DNA of 64,000 nucleotides from RYN-230 sp963713815 (GTDB lineage: Bacteria > Actinomycetota > Actinomycetes > Streptosporangiales > Streptosporangiaceae). Of this stretch, positions 32,309 through 40,586 are shown in pieces (the stretch's first letter is position 1; each line of letters starts with the position of its first letter). The stretch spans positions 124,001 through 188,000 of the forward strand of contig CAVQNH010000045.1 in the NCBI GenBank assembly GCA_963713815.1. The letters run 5' to 3'. A model generated the notes under the pieces. That model was given only the letters and a program-made list of their open reading frames with translations. It was not told the origin of the DNA and did no database searches. Position numbers and translations under genes: made by a program.

Positions 32309-33244
32309 GTGCTGAGGCGCACGTTGCTGGCCGCCTCGGGCAGTGACCGAGCGCGGCACCTGATCACGTCGGCTCCCCTCACCCGGGACGTCGTGGCACG
32401 GTATGTGGCCGGGGACACCACCGCGGACGCGGTGCGGGTCAGCCGGGAGCTGCTCCAGCGCGGCCTGCTGGTCAGCCTGGACTACCTGGGTGAGGACACC
32501 ACCGACCCGGAGCAGGCCGCCGCGGTGACTGCCGAGTATTCGGCGCTGCTGGCCCAGCTGGCCGCGGCCGGGCTGGCCCAGGAGGGCCGGGCGGAGGTCT
32601 CGGTCAAGCCCACGGCGGTCGGCCTGGGCCTGGCTGAGCACGGGGAGAAGACCGCGGCCGAGAACATCGCGCGGATCTGCTCCGCCGCCCGGGCGGCGGG
32701 GACCACGGTGACCGTGGACATGGAGCATCACACCGGGGTGGACCAGACGCTGCGGATCGTCCGGGACCTCCGGCCGGACCACCCGGACCTGGGCGTGGTC
32801 ATCCAGTCCTCGCTCCGCCGCTCGGTGGCGGACTGCGCCGCGCTCACGCAGCCCGGTTCGCGGGTCCGGCTGTGCAAGGGGGCGTACGACGCGCCGGACG
32901 CAGTGGCCTACCCGGCCCGGCACGACGTGGACCGCAGTTACGCCCGCGCGCTGCGGGTGCTGATGGACGGGCCCGGCTACCCGATGGTCGCCACCCACGA
33001 CCCGCGGCTGGTCCGCATCGCCGCCGCCCAGGCCGAGCTGGGCGCCCGCACGCCGGACAGCTACGAGTACCAGATGCTCTACGGAGTCCGCCCGGCCGAG
33101 CAGCGCCGGCTGGCCGCGACCGGGGCCCGGCTCCGGGTCTACCTGCCGTACGGCCAGGACTGGTACCGCTACCTGGTCCGCCGGCTGGCTGAGCGGCCGG
33201 CGAACCTCGCGTTCTTCGCCCGCTCGCTGGTGTCGTCCCGGTGA
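32309..33244 (+). CDS. Proline dehydrogenase
   Basis: A 311-residue monofunctional FAD enzyme oxidising proline to pyrroline-5-carboxylate. It is a TIM barrel with EVSVKPTAVGLGL, TVDMEHHTGVDQTL, RLCKGAYDAP, ATHDPRLV, YEYQMLYGVRP and the C-terminal VRRLAERPAN. The GTG at 32309 has GGAGGT eight bases upstream; a GTG at 32285 is less likely. proC lies next to it but catalyses the reverse half of the proline cycle. Confidence 0.9.
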   Translation: MLRRTLLAASGSDRARHLITSAPLTRDVVARYVAGDTTADAVRVSRELLQRGLLVSLDYLGEDTTDPEQAAAVTAEYSALLAQLAAAGLAQEGRAEVSVKPTAVGLGLAEHGEKTAAENIARICSAARAAGTTVTVDMEHHTGVDQTLRIVRDLRPDHPDLGVVIQSSLRRSVADCAALTQPGSRVRLCKGAYDAPDAVAYPARHDVDRSYARALRVLMDGPGYPMVATHDPRLVRIAAAQAELGARTPDSYEYQMLYGVRPAEQRRLAATGARLRVYLPYGQDWYRYLVRRLAERPANLAFFARSLVSSR

Positions 33245-33283
33245 GGGACAGTGTCCTCCCGGTACGAGCACGCCCCGCACGCG

Positions 33284-33289
33284 TAGGCT
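33284..33289 (+). promoter_or_regulatory. Leaderless-type -10 hexamer of proC
   Basis: TAGGCT, seven bases before the ATG at 33297. Confidence 0.4.
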
Positions 33290-33296
33290 CCAGACC

Positions 33297-34091
33297 ATGA
33301 TCGGGATCTTCGGGGCCGGGAAAATGGGCGAGGCGCTCATCTCCGGGCTGCTGCGGGCCGGCCGCGCGCCGTCCGGGGTGGTCGCGGTGGTGCGGCGGCC
33401 GGAACGCGCCGAGCAGCTCCGCGAGGGGTACGGGATCACCGTCGCGAGCGCGGCCGAGGCGGCCAAGAGCGCGGACACGCTGATCGTCACGGTCAAGCCG
33501 CAGGACATGCTGCCGATGCTGGATGAGATAGCGCCGCACGTGCCCGCGGACAAGCTGGTCATCTCGGTCGCGGCCGGCATCACCACCGCGGTGATCGAGC
33601 GCCGGCTGGGCGTGGACGTGCCGGTGGTCCGGGTCATGTCCAACACACCCGTCCTGGTGGACGAGGCGATGAGCGTCATCTCGCCCGGGGCGTTCGCCCG
33701 GCCCGAGCACCTGGCCCGGGCCGAGGAGCTGCTCCGCCCGGTCGGCAAGGTGCTGCGCATCCCGGAGTCCCAGCAGGACGCGGCCACGGCCCTGTCCGGC
33801 AGCGGCCCGGCCTACGTCTACTTCCTGGTCGAGGCGATGGTGGACGCGGGCATCCTGCTCGGCATGCCCCGCGGCACGGCCATGGAGATGGTCACCCAGG
33901 CGGTGTTCGGCGCGGCCACCATGCTCCGGGAGACCGGCGAGCACCCGGTGATCCTGCGCGAGGCCGTGACCTCGCCGGGCGGGACCACGATCGCCGCCAT
34001 CCGCGAGCTGGAACGGCACAGCGTCCGGGCTGCGATCCTGGCCGCGATCGAGGCGGCCAGGGACCGGGGCCGTGAACTGGGGAGCGCATGA
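33297..34091 (+). CDS. proC: Pyrroline-5-carboxylate reductase
   Basis: A 264-residue enzyme making proline from pyrroline-5-carboxylate with NAD(P)H. The Rossmann motif is GIFGAGKMGEALISGL; family signatures are VSVAAGITT, VRVMSNTPVLV, LSGSGPAYVYFLVEAM and the C-terminal REAVTSPGGTTIAAI. It overlaps the acuC-like gene by four bases. Confidence 0.95.
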   Translation: MIGIFGAGKMGEALISGLLRAGRAPSGVVAVVRRPERAEQLREGYGITVASAAEAAKSADTLIVTVKPQDMLPMLDEIAPHVPADKLVISVAAGITTAVIERRLGVDVPVVRVMSNTPVLVDEAMSVISPGAFARPEHLARAEELLRPVGKVLRIPESQQDAATALSGSGPAYVYFLVEAMVDAGILLGMPRGTAMEMVTQAVFGAATMLRETGEHPVILREAVTSPGGTTIAAIRELERHSVRAAILAAIEAARDRGRELGSA

Positions 34092-35254
34092 CCTGCACCC
34101 TGCATGTGGCCTGGGATGACCGGCTGACCAGCTACGACTTCGGGCCCGCGCACCCGCTCGCGCCCGTCCGGGTGGAGCTCACCATGGCCCTGGCCCGGGC
34201 CATGGGGGTGCTCGGCGCGGACGGGGTGACCCTGGCCGCGCCCGAGCCCGCCACGCAGGACCAGCTCGAGCTGGTGCACGACCCCGCCTACATCGACGCG
34301 GTGCGGCGCGCAGCCCCTGACCTGTCGTTCGGGCTGGGCACCCCGGACGACCCGGTCTTCCCCGGCATGCACGAGGCGTCGGCGCTGGTGGCCGGGGCCA
34401 CGCTGGCCGCGGCCGCCGCGATGTGGTCCGGGCAGGCGGCGCACGGCGCCAACGTGGCCGGCGGCCTGCACCACGCCATGCGCCGTGCGGCCAGCGGCTT
34501 CTGCGTCTACAACGACCCGGCCATCGCGATCCGCTGGCTGCTGGAGCAGGGCGCGGCGCGGATCGGCTACGTGGACATCGACGTGCATCACGGGGACGGG
34601 GTCCAGGCCGCGTTCTATGACGACCCGCGGGTCCTGACCATCAGCCTGCACGAGCATCCGATGACGCTGTTCCCCGGGACCGGCCTGCCGGGCGACACCG
34701 GGGGCCCGCAGGCCGAGGGCACGGCGGTCAACGTGGCGCTGCCCGCGGGCACCGGCGACGCCGGGTGGCTGCGCGCGTTCCACGCGGTGGTGCCGCCGCT
34801 GCTGCGCGCCTTCGGCCCGGAGATCCTGGTCAGCCAGCACGGCTGCGACACGCACCGGCTCGACCCGCTGGCCCACCTGGAGCTGACCATCGACGGCCAG
34901 CGGGCCGCCCACCAGGCCCTGCACGAGCTCGCGCACGAGGTGGCGGGCGGCCGCTGGCTGTTCACCGGCGGCGGCGGATACGAGCTGGTCCAGGTGGTGC
35001 CGCGGACCTGGACCCACCTGCTCGCGGTCGCGGCGGGCCGCCCGCTGGACCCGGCGCTCCCCACGCCCGGCTCGTGGCAGGAGTACACCCAGGCCCGCAC
35101 CGGCGTGCCCGCCCCCCGGCAGATGACCGACGGCAGCGCCGCGGATTTCACCCCGTTCGAGTCCGGATTCGACCCGGGCAATGCCATCGACCGGGCCATC
35201 ATGGCCACCCGCAGCGCCGTCTTTCCCGCTCACGGGCTTTTCCCGGGCCTGTGA
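34088..35254 (+). CDS. Acetoin utilization protein AcuC-like deacetylase
   Basis: A 388-residue member of the arginase/deacetylase fold (class I HDAC-like). Zinc-site segments are GYVDIDVHHGDGVQAAFY and GGGGYEL; GGLHHAMRRAASGFCVYND lines the active site. It probably removes acetyl groups from proteins such as acetyl-CoA synthetase. It is coupled to proC by a four-base overlap. Confidence 0.9.
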   Translation: MTCTLHVAWDDRLTSYDFGPAHPLAPVRVELTMALARAMGVLGADGVTLAAPEPATQDQLELVHDPAYIDAVRRAAPDLSFGLGTPDDPVFPGMHEASALVAGATLAAAAAMWSGQAAHGANVAGGLHHAMRRAASGFCVYNDPAIAIRWLLEQGAARIGYVDIDVHHGDGVQAAFYDDPRVLTISLHEHPMTLFPGTGLPGDTGGPQAEGTAVNVALPAGTGDAGWLRAFHAVVPPLLRAFGPEILVSQHGCDTHRLDPLAHLELTIDGQRAAHQALHELAHEVAGGRWLFTGGGGYELVQVVPRTWTHLLAVAAGRPLDPALPTPGSWQEYTQARTGVPAPRQMTDGSAADFTPFESGFDPGNAIDRAIMATRSAVFPAHGLFPGL

Positions 35255-35376
35255 CCCAGAGTGCGTCCCGCGCCGGGGTTGCCCTTTTCCACACAAGACT
35301 TACGCTGGGGACGGAGGTGACTGATGCGCTGAATCCGGCCAGGCGCACTCGGCTCCGTGCGGAAGAGGGAAAACAG

Positions 35377-35580
35377 ATGGCTGCAGGCGAAACTCCGCTC
35401 AGCGACGTCAGGTTCCTGACCGTGGCCGAAGTGGCCTCGATCATGCGCGTGTCGAAGATGACCGTCTACCGGCTGGTGCACTCGGGGGAGCTGGAGGCGA
35501 TCCGGGTGGGCCGGTCATTCCGCGTTCCCGAGCAGGCGGTGAACCGGTACCTGAAGGGGTCATTCGTCGCGGCCAGCTGA
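35377..35580 (+). CDS. Excisionase-type helix-turn-helix DNA-binding protein
   Basis: A 67-residue MerR-like HTH protein (FLTVAEVASIMRVSKMTVYR, then SFRVPEQAVNRYL). It belongs to the conserved actinobacterial family next to proC, distantly related to BldC. A developmental or housekeeping regulator is likely; its targets are unknown. The ATG has AAGAGGGA upstream. Confidence 0.88.
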   Translation: MAAGETPLSDVRFLTVAEVASIMRVSKMTVYRLVHSGELEAIRVGRSFRVPEQAVNRYLKGSFVAAS

Positions 35581-35715
35581 GGCTGTTCCCCGAGGGGACA
35601 TCACCGGGGCGGGCGCGGGGCAGGTACCCTGGGGCGTTGGCGTGGGCCCAGCCGGCTGGCATCGGGCGAATACGTCGCAAGCCAGTTGGCCTGAATCCCG
35701 AGTGAGGGTGGTGTC

Positions 35716-35814
35716 GTGGGCTCTGTCATCAAGAAGCGCCGTAAGCGGATGGCGAAGAAGAAGCACCGCAAGCTGCTGCGCAAGACGCGCGTACAGCGGC
35801 GCAACAAGAAGTAA
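35716..35814 (+). CDS. Ribosomal protein bS22 / AURKAIP1-COX24 domain small protein
   Basis: A 32-residue, extremely basic peptide (GSVIKKRRKRMAKKKHRK, then KTRVQRRNKK). It matches the bS22-type small ribosomal protein of actinobacteria that binds near the mRNA decoding region of the 30S subunit. It uses a GTG start preceded by GAGGGTGG. Confidence 0.9.
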   Translation: MGSVIKKRRKRMAKKKHRKLLRKTRVQRRNKK

Positions 35815-35875
35815 CGCCGCGCTGGCGCCCCGGGGGCTTATCTGAAGGCTGGCCCGGGGCGCTGGGGAGGGCGCG

Positions 35876-36805
35876 GTGAGGAAAGGGAGGACCGTGGGCT
35901 GGGAGGGAAGCACGGGGGGGCTTCCGTCCGGGGCGTTTCCCGGCGCCCCTCCCCAGGGCGGCGGCGATGACTGGCGCGGCCAGCTGAGCGACGCGCTCCG
36001 GTTTGCCCGGCGCCAGGTCACCGGTGAGGGTGAGGTCGACGAGTTCGGCTTCGACCCCGAATTCAACTCCCGGCTGCTGATCCCGCTGGCCCGGCTGCTG
36101 TACCAGCAGTGGTTCCGGGTCGAGATGCGCGGGCTCGGCCATGTGCCCGGCACCGGGGCGGCGCTGGTGGTCGCCAACCACTCCGGGGTGCTCCCGCTCG
36201 ACGCGATCATGCTGCAGACCGGCCTGCACGACGAGCACCCGCAGCACCGGAACCTCCGCCTGCTCGGCGCGGACCTGGTCTATGAGTTCCCCGGCCTGGG
36301 CCACCTGGCCCGGCGGGCCGGGCACACTCCGGCCTGCCCCGCGAACGCCGACCGGCTGCTGGGTGACGGGGAGCTGGTGGGCGTGTTCCCCGAGGGATTC
36401 AAGGGCATCGGCAAGCCGTTCAGCGAGCGTTACCAGCTGCGCCGGTTCGGCCGGGGCGGGTTCGCGGTCACCGCGCTGCGCGCCCGGGTGCCGATCGTGC
36501 CGTGCGCGATCGTCGGGGCCGAGGAGATCTACCCGATGGTCGGCAACGCCAGGCCGCTCGCCCGGCTGCTCGGGCTGCCCTACTTCCCGCTCACCCCCCT
36601 GTTCCCGTGGTTCGGCCCGCTGGGCGCGGTCCCGCTGCCATCCAACTGGATCATCGGCTTCGGGTGCCCGGTGGACACGTCCGGGTACGCCGACGACGCC
36701 TGGCAGGATCCGGTGGCGGTCGCGGAGCTGACCGCCGCGGTCCGGGGCAGCATCCAGACCAGGCTGGACGAGCTGGTCGAGGAGCGCGGCCCGGCGTTCG
36801 GCTGA
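35876..36805 (+). CDS. Lysophospholipid acyltransferase family protein (PlsC-like)
   Basis: A 309-residue acyltransferase. The catalytic motif is NHSGVLPLD (NHxxxxD), the substrate motif VFPEGFKGIGKP and the third block VPIVPCAIVGAEE. It likely acylates a lysophospholipid or another lipid at the inner membrane. The N-terminal ~55 residues are a low-complexity extension. It starts at a GTG. Confidence 0.88.
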   Translation: MRKGRTVGWEGSTGGLPSGAFPGAPPQGGGDDWRGQLSDALRFARRQVTGEGEVDEFGFDPEFNSRLLIPLARLLYQQWFRVEMRGLGHVPGTGAALVVANHSGVLPLDAIMLQTGLHDEHPQHRNLRLLGADLVYEFPGLGHLARRAGHTPACPANADRLLGDGELVGVFPEGFKGIGKPFSERYQLRRFGRGGFAVTALRARVPIVPCAIVGAEEIYPMVGNARPLARLLGLPYFPLTPLFPWFGPLGAVPLPSNWIIGFGCPVDTSGYADDAWQDPVAVAELTAAVRGSIQTRLDELVEERGPAFG

Positions 36806-36839
36806 GGGCATGCCGGGGCGCTACGGCCGGCCGGGACAG

Positions 36840-37766
36840 CTAGGGCCGCCCGCGCTGGTGCTTGCGGTGCAGGGCCAGCCCGGCCGCGATGCCGCCGGCG
36901 ACCGCGCCGACGCCCGCCGCGGTCGGCAGCGCGACCAGGGTCACCTTGCGGCCGGACCGGAAATCGTGCACCGGCCAGCCCCGGCGGCGGGCCTCGGCGC
37001 GCAGCTCGGTATCCGGGTTGACCGCGTTCGGGTGGCCGACCAGCTGGAGCATGGGCAGGTCGTTGCTGGAGTCGCTGTAGGCCGAGCAGCGGGCCAGGTC
37101 CAGCCCTTCCCGCTCGGCGAGGGACGCGACCGCCGCGGCCTTGGCCTCACCGTGCAGCAGGCCGCCGACCAGCCGGCCGGTGTAGACGCCGTCCGCGGAC
37201 TCGGCCACCGTGCCCAGCGCGCCGGTCAGCCCGAGCCGCTGCGAGATGACCGAGGCCAGCTCCACCGGGGTCGCGGTGACCAGCCAGACCCGCTGGCCGG
37301 CCCGCAGGTGGCCCTGGGCGAGCTCGCGGGCGCCCTCCCAGACCCGGTCGGCCATGGTCTCGTCGAAGATCTCCTCGCTCAGGCTGACGATGTCGGCCAC
37401 CTTGTGCCCGGCCACGAACGCGAGTGCGGCCTGGCGGGCGGCGTCGATGTGCTCGCTGTTCTCCGCGCCGCGGAGCCGGAAGTACACCTGGCCCCAGGCG
37501 ATCCGGGCCAGGTCCCGGGGGCCGAACATGCTGCGCGCGGCCAGCCCGCGGGCGAAGTAGTAGATGGACGCGCCGCGGATCAGCGTGTTGTCCACGTCGA
37601 AGAAGGCGCCGGCCGTGGGGTCGGCCTGGGGCGGGGTCTGGACGACCGTGGCCACGGCCGCGGAAGCGGCCCCCGCGAGCGCCGCCTGTTCCCTGCGCAC
37701 CCGGGCGGACCTGCGCAGCCGGAGGGACCTGGCGCCGTCGGGACGCTGTTCCCGCCGCTGCCTCAT
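36840..37766 (-). CDS. HAD-IB family phosphatase (SerB-like)
   Basis: A 308-residue protein. The HAD motifs are FFDVDNTLI (motif I, about 55-63), VTATP (motif II), and CSAYSDSSNDLPML (motif III/IV). A basic N-terminus and a C-terminal hydrophobic segment (TAAGVGAVAGGIAAGLAL) suggest membrane association. The substrate is unknown; relatives are called phosphoserine phosphatase-like or lipid-phosphate phosphatases. It is divergent from the 7TM gene. Confidence 0.88.
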   Translation of the reverse strand: MRQRREQRPDGARSLRLRRSARVRREQAALAGAASAAVATVVQTPPQADPTAGAFFDVDNTLIRGASIYYFARGLAARSMFGPRDLARIAWGQVYFRLRGAENSEHIDAARQAALAFVAGHKVADIVSLSEEIFDETMADRVWEGARELAQGHLRAGQRVWLVTATPVELASVISQRLGLTGALGTVAESADGVYTGRLVGGLLHGEAKAAAVASLAEREGLDLARCSAYSDSSNDLPMLQLVGHPNAVNPDTELRAEARRRGWPVHDFRSGRKVTLVALPTAAGVGAVAGGIAAGLALHRKHQRGRP

Positions 37767-37858
37767 GCCTGCCGAGTCTACAAACCGGACCTGCCGCCGG
37801 CGGGCTGCTCATTGATCTGGTCCGCATCATCGCCGCCCGTCGTGCACCATAGGCTGCA

Positions 37859-39379
37859 ATGTCTATTTCGTTCGCCGCTGCCCTGGCCGGGACCGTGCTC
37901 GCCGCGGTCGGTACCGGCCTGGCCATCCGGCTTTGCGCGCGAAAACCCAGGACGGACATGGTGGCCTGGGTGATCGCCCTGGCCGGCCTGACCGTCGCGC
38001 TGGCGGCGCAGGCCGCCGGCTACCGGCGCGGCTTCGTGCCCACCACGTTCCGCGCCACCCAGCTGGGCGCGGCGCTGATCGCGCCGCTCGCGCTGGCCTG
38101 GGGCATGGCCGAGCTGGCCGCCAGGGGTCTCGTCGCGCGCTTCGCCGCGCGGCTTATCCTGGCCGGGCTGTTCGTGGTGGCCGGCGTGATCCTGGCCACC
38201 GACGTACTCAGCGCGCAGGCGTTCAGCCAGACGTGGCCGGCGGCCCGGGACCACTTCGAGTTCCTCCCCCTCGGGCTGCTCGCCGTGGTCGCCGTCGTCG
38301 TGGTGCTGACCATGATCGCCGCGCTGGCCACGACCGGGCTGCGCAGCCGCAGCGACCCCGCCTGGCCAGGCGCGCTGGCCGCGGTCGCGCTGGCCGGCGT
38401 GGCCGCGCTGGCCACCCAGGGGCTCCAGGCCGGGCTGCCCGCGAACGCCGCGTACCCGGCGCTGACCGCCATCGCCGCGGCGGCGGCCTGGCTGGCCGCC
38501 GGCCGGGCCGCCGTGGTGAGCGTCGGCCGGCTGCGGGGCGGGACCACGGCCCCCGCCGGGCCGCCGCAGCGGGGGAGCGGGGGCGATCCCGGCTACGCCG
38601 GCGACGACTCGCTGGACCTGTACCGCGACGGCTACCGCCACTTCGAGGACAGCGCGGCGTTCGCCGCCTACGTCAACGGCGAGTACGGCGAGACCGGAAA
38701 CCACCCCGGCCCGACCTACGGCAATCCGCGCCCGCCGTACGAGGGGCGCCGGTACGAGGACACGGGCGGTTTCCCGGCGGCCGGCTACCCGGGTACCGGG
38801 AGCTTCGAGTCCGCCGGGGCGGAGGAGTTTCACCCTGACCCGGTCGAGCCGGTCACCGGGGCCTTCGATCCGCTGTTCCGGCCGAAGGGACCCGCGGTGC
38901 GGGACCCGGCCGCGGGCAGCGCGGCGCCGGGCCAGGGCGCCCCTGCGCGCCTGATTCCCGGGGAGGACATCGAGTTCGCCACCGGCATGCAGCTGCCTGC
39001 CCTCGAGGACGTGCTCGACTCCGCCGCCGGCCCGGGCACGGTGGACACCGGCCGGCTCTACGGCCGGATCGCCATCTACACGCTGCTGGACGCCGGCGCG
39101 GACGAGTTCGACCGGCTGGCCGAGCAGGTGGTCAACCAGGTGCGGACCGGGGAGCCGGACACGCTCGCCTACGTGGCCCACAGCGTGCCGTCCGCGCCGT
39201 TGCAGAGAATTCTCTACCAGCTCTATGCGGACCGGGCCGCCTACGACCGGCACCAGGAGCGGCCCTACGTGGCCGAGTTCGAGTCCCGGCGCCGCCCGCT
39301 GGTGCTGGCCACCAACGTGATCGAGCTGGGGGTCCGGCAGGCCAAGGTGGCGGCGGTGACGCCGCGCCAGGTCTCCTGA
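37859..39379 (+). CDS. Seven-helix membrane protein fused to a monooxygenase-like (ABM) domain
   Basis: A 506-residue protein. Seven hydrophobic segments lie at about 3-23, 35-55, 70-90, 97-117, 132-158, 165-183 and 194-214. A disordered Gly/Pro/Tyr-rich linker follows (about 225-390). The C-terminal ~100 residues (LYGRIAIYTLLDAGADEFDR, then LYADRAAYDRHQERPYV) look like the ferredoxin-like antibiotic-biosynthesis-monooxygenase fold. It sits just upstream of glutaredoxin and rex. A redox or quinone-related role is inferred. Confidence 0.65.
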   Translation: MSISFAAALAGTVLAAVGTGLAIRLCARKPRTDMVAWVIALAGLTVALAAQAAGYRRGFVPTTFRATQLGAALIAPLALAWGMAELAARGLVARFAARLILAGLFVVAGVILATDVLSAQAFSQTWPAARDHFEFLPLGLLAVVAVVVVLTMIAALATTGLRSRSDPAWPGALAAVALAGVAALATQGLQAGLPANAAYPALTAIAAAAAWLAAGRAAVVSVGRLRGGTTAPAGPPQRGSGGDPGYAGDDSLDLYRDGYRHFEDSAAFAAYVNGEYGETGNHPGPTYGNPRPPYEGRRYEDTGGFPAAGYPGTGSFESAGAEEFHPDPVEPVTGAFDPLFRPKGPAVRDPAAGSAAPGQGAPARLIPGEDIEFATGMQLPALEDVLDSAAGPGTVDTGRLYGRIAIYTLLDAGADEFDRLAEQVVNQVRTGEPDTLAYVAHSVPSAPLQRILYQLYADRAAYDRHQERPYVAEFESRRRPLVLATNVIELGVRQAKVAAVTPRQVS

Positions 39380-39392
39380 GGGGACGGGCCCG

Positions 39393-39641
39393 ATGCCTGC
39401 TGGCGCGCACGCCATCACCCTGCTCTCCCGGCCCGGCTGTCACCTGTGTGACACCGCGCGCGAGGTGATTACCAGGGTCGCCGCGGACCTCGGGGTGCCC
39501 TGGGAGGAACGCGACATCACCAGGTCCGAGGCGGATATGCGGGAGTACTGGGACAAGATCCCGGTCACCCTCATTGACGGGGTCCAGCACGATTTCTGGC
39601 GGGTCAGCGAGGATCGCCTGCGGGCGGCCCTCACCCGGTGA
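39393..39641 (+). CDS. Glutaredoxin family protein
   Basis: An 82-residue thioredoxin-fold protein with active site CHLC (RPGCHLCDTA) and the cis-Pro region IPVTLIDG. It probably reduces disulfides with mycothiol or another thiol. It is 13 bases after the 7TM gene and may be co-transcribed. Confidence 0.88.
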   Translation: MPAGAHAITLLSRPGCHLCDTAREVITRVAADLGVPWEERDITRSEADMREYWDKIPVTLIDGVQHDFWRVSEDRLRAALTR

Positions 39642-39692
39642 TGCTGACCCGGTGATCCGTTACGTCCGGTCCGGGAGCGGCGGCCGCCGACT

Positions 39693-39710
39693 TTGTGCAA
39701 ACGTTCACAA
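39693..39710 (+). promoter_or_regulatory. Rex operator (ROP)
   Basis: TTGTGCAAACGTTCACAA is a near-perfect palindrome of the ROP type (TTGTG-N6-TTCACAA). It lies 153 bases before the rex start and implies autoregulation of the rex-hem operon by NADH/NAD state. Confidence 0.85.
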
Positions 39711-39775
39711 GAGCGTACGGTTGAAGACCGCAACCCTGTGGCGGGCGTCTGGGCCGCCCCCCGTGCGGGTTGGCC

Positions 39776-39845
39776 AGTGCAGATTGTGCAGTGCAGATTG
39801 TGCAGTGCAGTTTGATCAGTGCAGGTTGATCAGTGCAGGTCGATC
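39776..39845 (+). repeat. 5 x 14-bp direct repeats in the rex leader
   Basis: Five contiguous 14-bp units start at 39776, 39790, 39804, 39818 and 39832 (first unit agtgcagattgtgc, last agtgcaggtcgatc). The array ends 18 bases before the rex ATG, just before its Shine-Dalgarno, so it is probably in the 5' UTR. Confidence 0.92.
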
Positions 39846-39863
39846 CCTCAGGAGCGTCGGCGC

Positions 39864-40586
39864 ATGTCACGGCGTGCAATATCCGCGAACGGCAGGTCAG
39901 GGCACGGCAATTCCGCACACGGCGGGCCGGGCATCCCGGAGGCCACCATCGCCCGCCTCCCCGTTTACCTGCGGGTCCTCTACGCCTTCGCGGAGCAGGA
40001 CATCCCGACCGTGTCCAGCGAGGAACTCGCGGCCGCGGCCGGGGTCAACTCGGCCAAGCTCCGCAAGGACCTCTCGCACCTGGGGTCCTACGGCACCCGC
40101 GGCGTCGGGTACGACGTGGAGTACCTCGTCTACCAGGTATCCCGGGAACTGGGACTGACCCAGGACTGGCCCGTGGTCATCGTCGGGGCCGGGAACCTGG
40201 GCCGCGCGCTGGCCAACTACGGCGGGTTCGCCTCCCGCGGGTTCCGCATCGCGGCTGTCCTGGACAGCGACCCGGACGTGGTCGGGACCCAGATCGCCGG
40301 GCACGGCGTGCTGGATGTCGAGCAGATGGAGCAGGTGGTCGCCCGGCACCGGGTGTCCATCGGGGTCATCGCCACGCCCGCAGGCACCGCCCAGGCCGTC
40401 TGCGACCGGCTGGTCGCGACCGGGGTGACCAGCATCCTCAACTTCGCGCCGGTGGTCCTTAATGTGCCCAGTGGCGTAGACGTGCGTAAGGTCGACCTGT
40501 CCATCGAGTTGCAGATCCTCGCCTTCCACGCGCAGCGGAGGTCGGTGGTGCGCGTTCCCCAGGATGCCCAGGCGGCCATCCGATGA
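39864..40586 (+). CDS. rex: Redox-sensing transcriptional repressor Rex
   Basis: A 240-residue Rex. The N-terminal winged helix includes ARLPVYLRVLYAFAEQDI and LRKDLSHLGSYGTRGVGYDV. The Rossmann domain (VVIVGAGNLGRALANYGGF) binds NADH/NAD+, and the C-terminal helix FHAQRRSVVRVPQ exchanges between subunits. High NADH releases it from DNA. The ATG at 39864 has AGGAG upstream. It overlaps hemA by four bases. Confidence 0.95.
   Translation: MSRRAISANGRSGHGNSAHGGPGIPEATIARLPVYLRVLYAFAEQDIPTVSSEELAAAAGVNSAKLRKDLSHLGSYGTRGVGYDVEYLVYQVSRELGLTQDWPVVIVGAGNLGRALANYGGFASRGFRIAAVLDSDPDVVGTQIAGHGVLDVEQMEQVVARHRVSIGVIATPAGTAQAVCDRLVATGVTSILNFAPVVLNVPSGVDVRKVDLSIELQILAFHAQRRSVVRVPQDAQAAIR

Noticed and set aside
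35377..35580. Phage excisionase
   Set aside because: The HTH protein belongs to a conserved chromosomal family next to proC, with no phage genes around it.
39776..39845. CRISPR-like repeat array
   Set aside because: Units are contiguous 14-mers without spacers and no cas genes are nearby.
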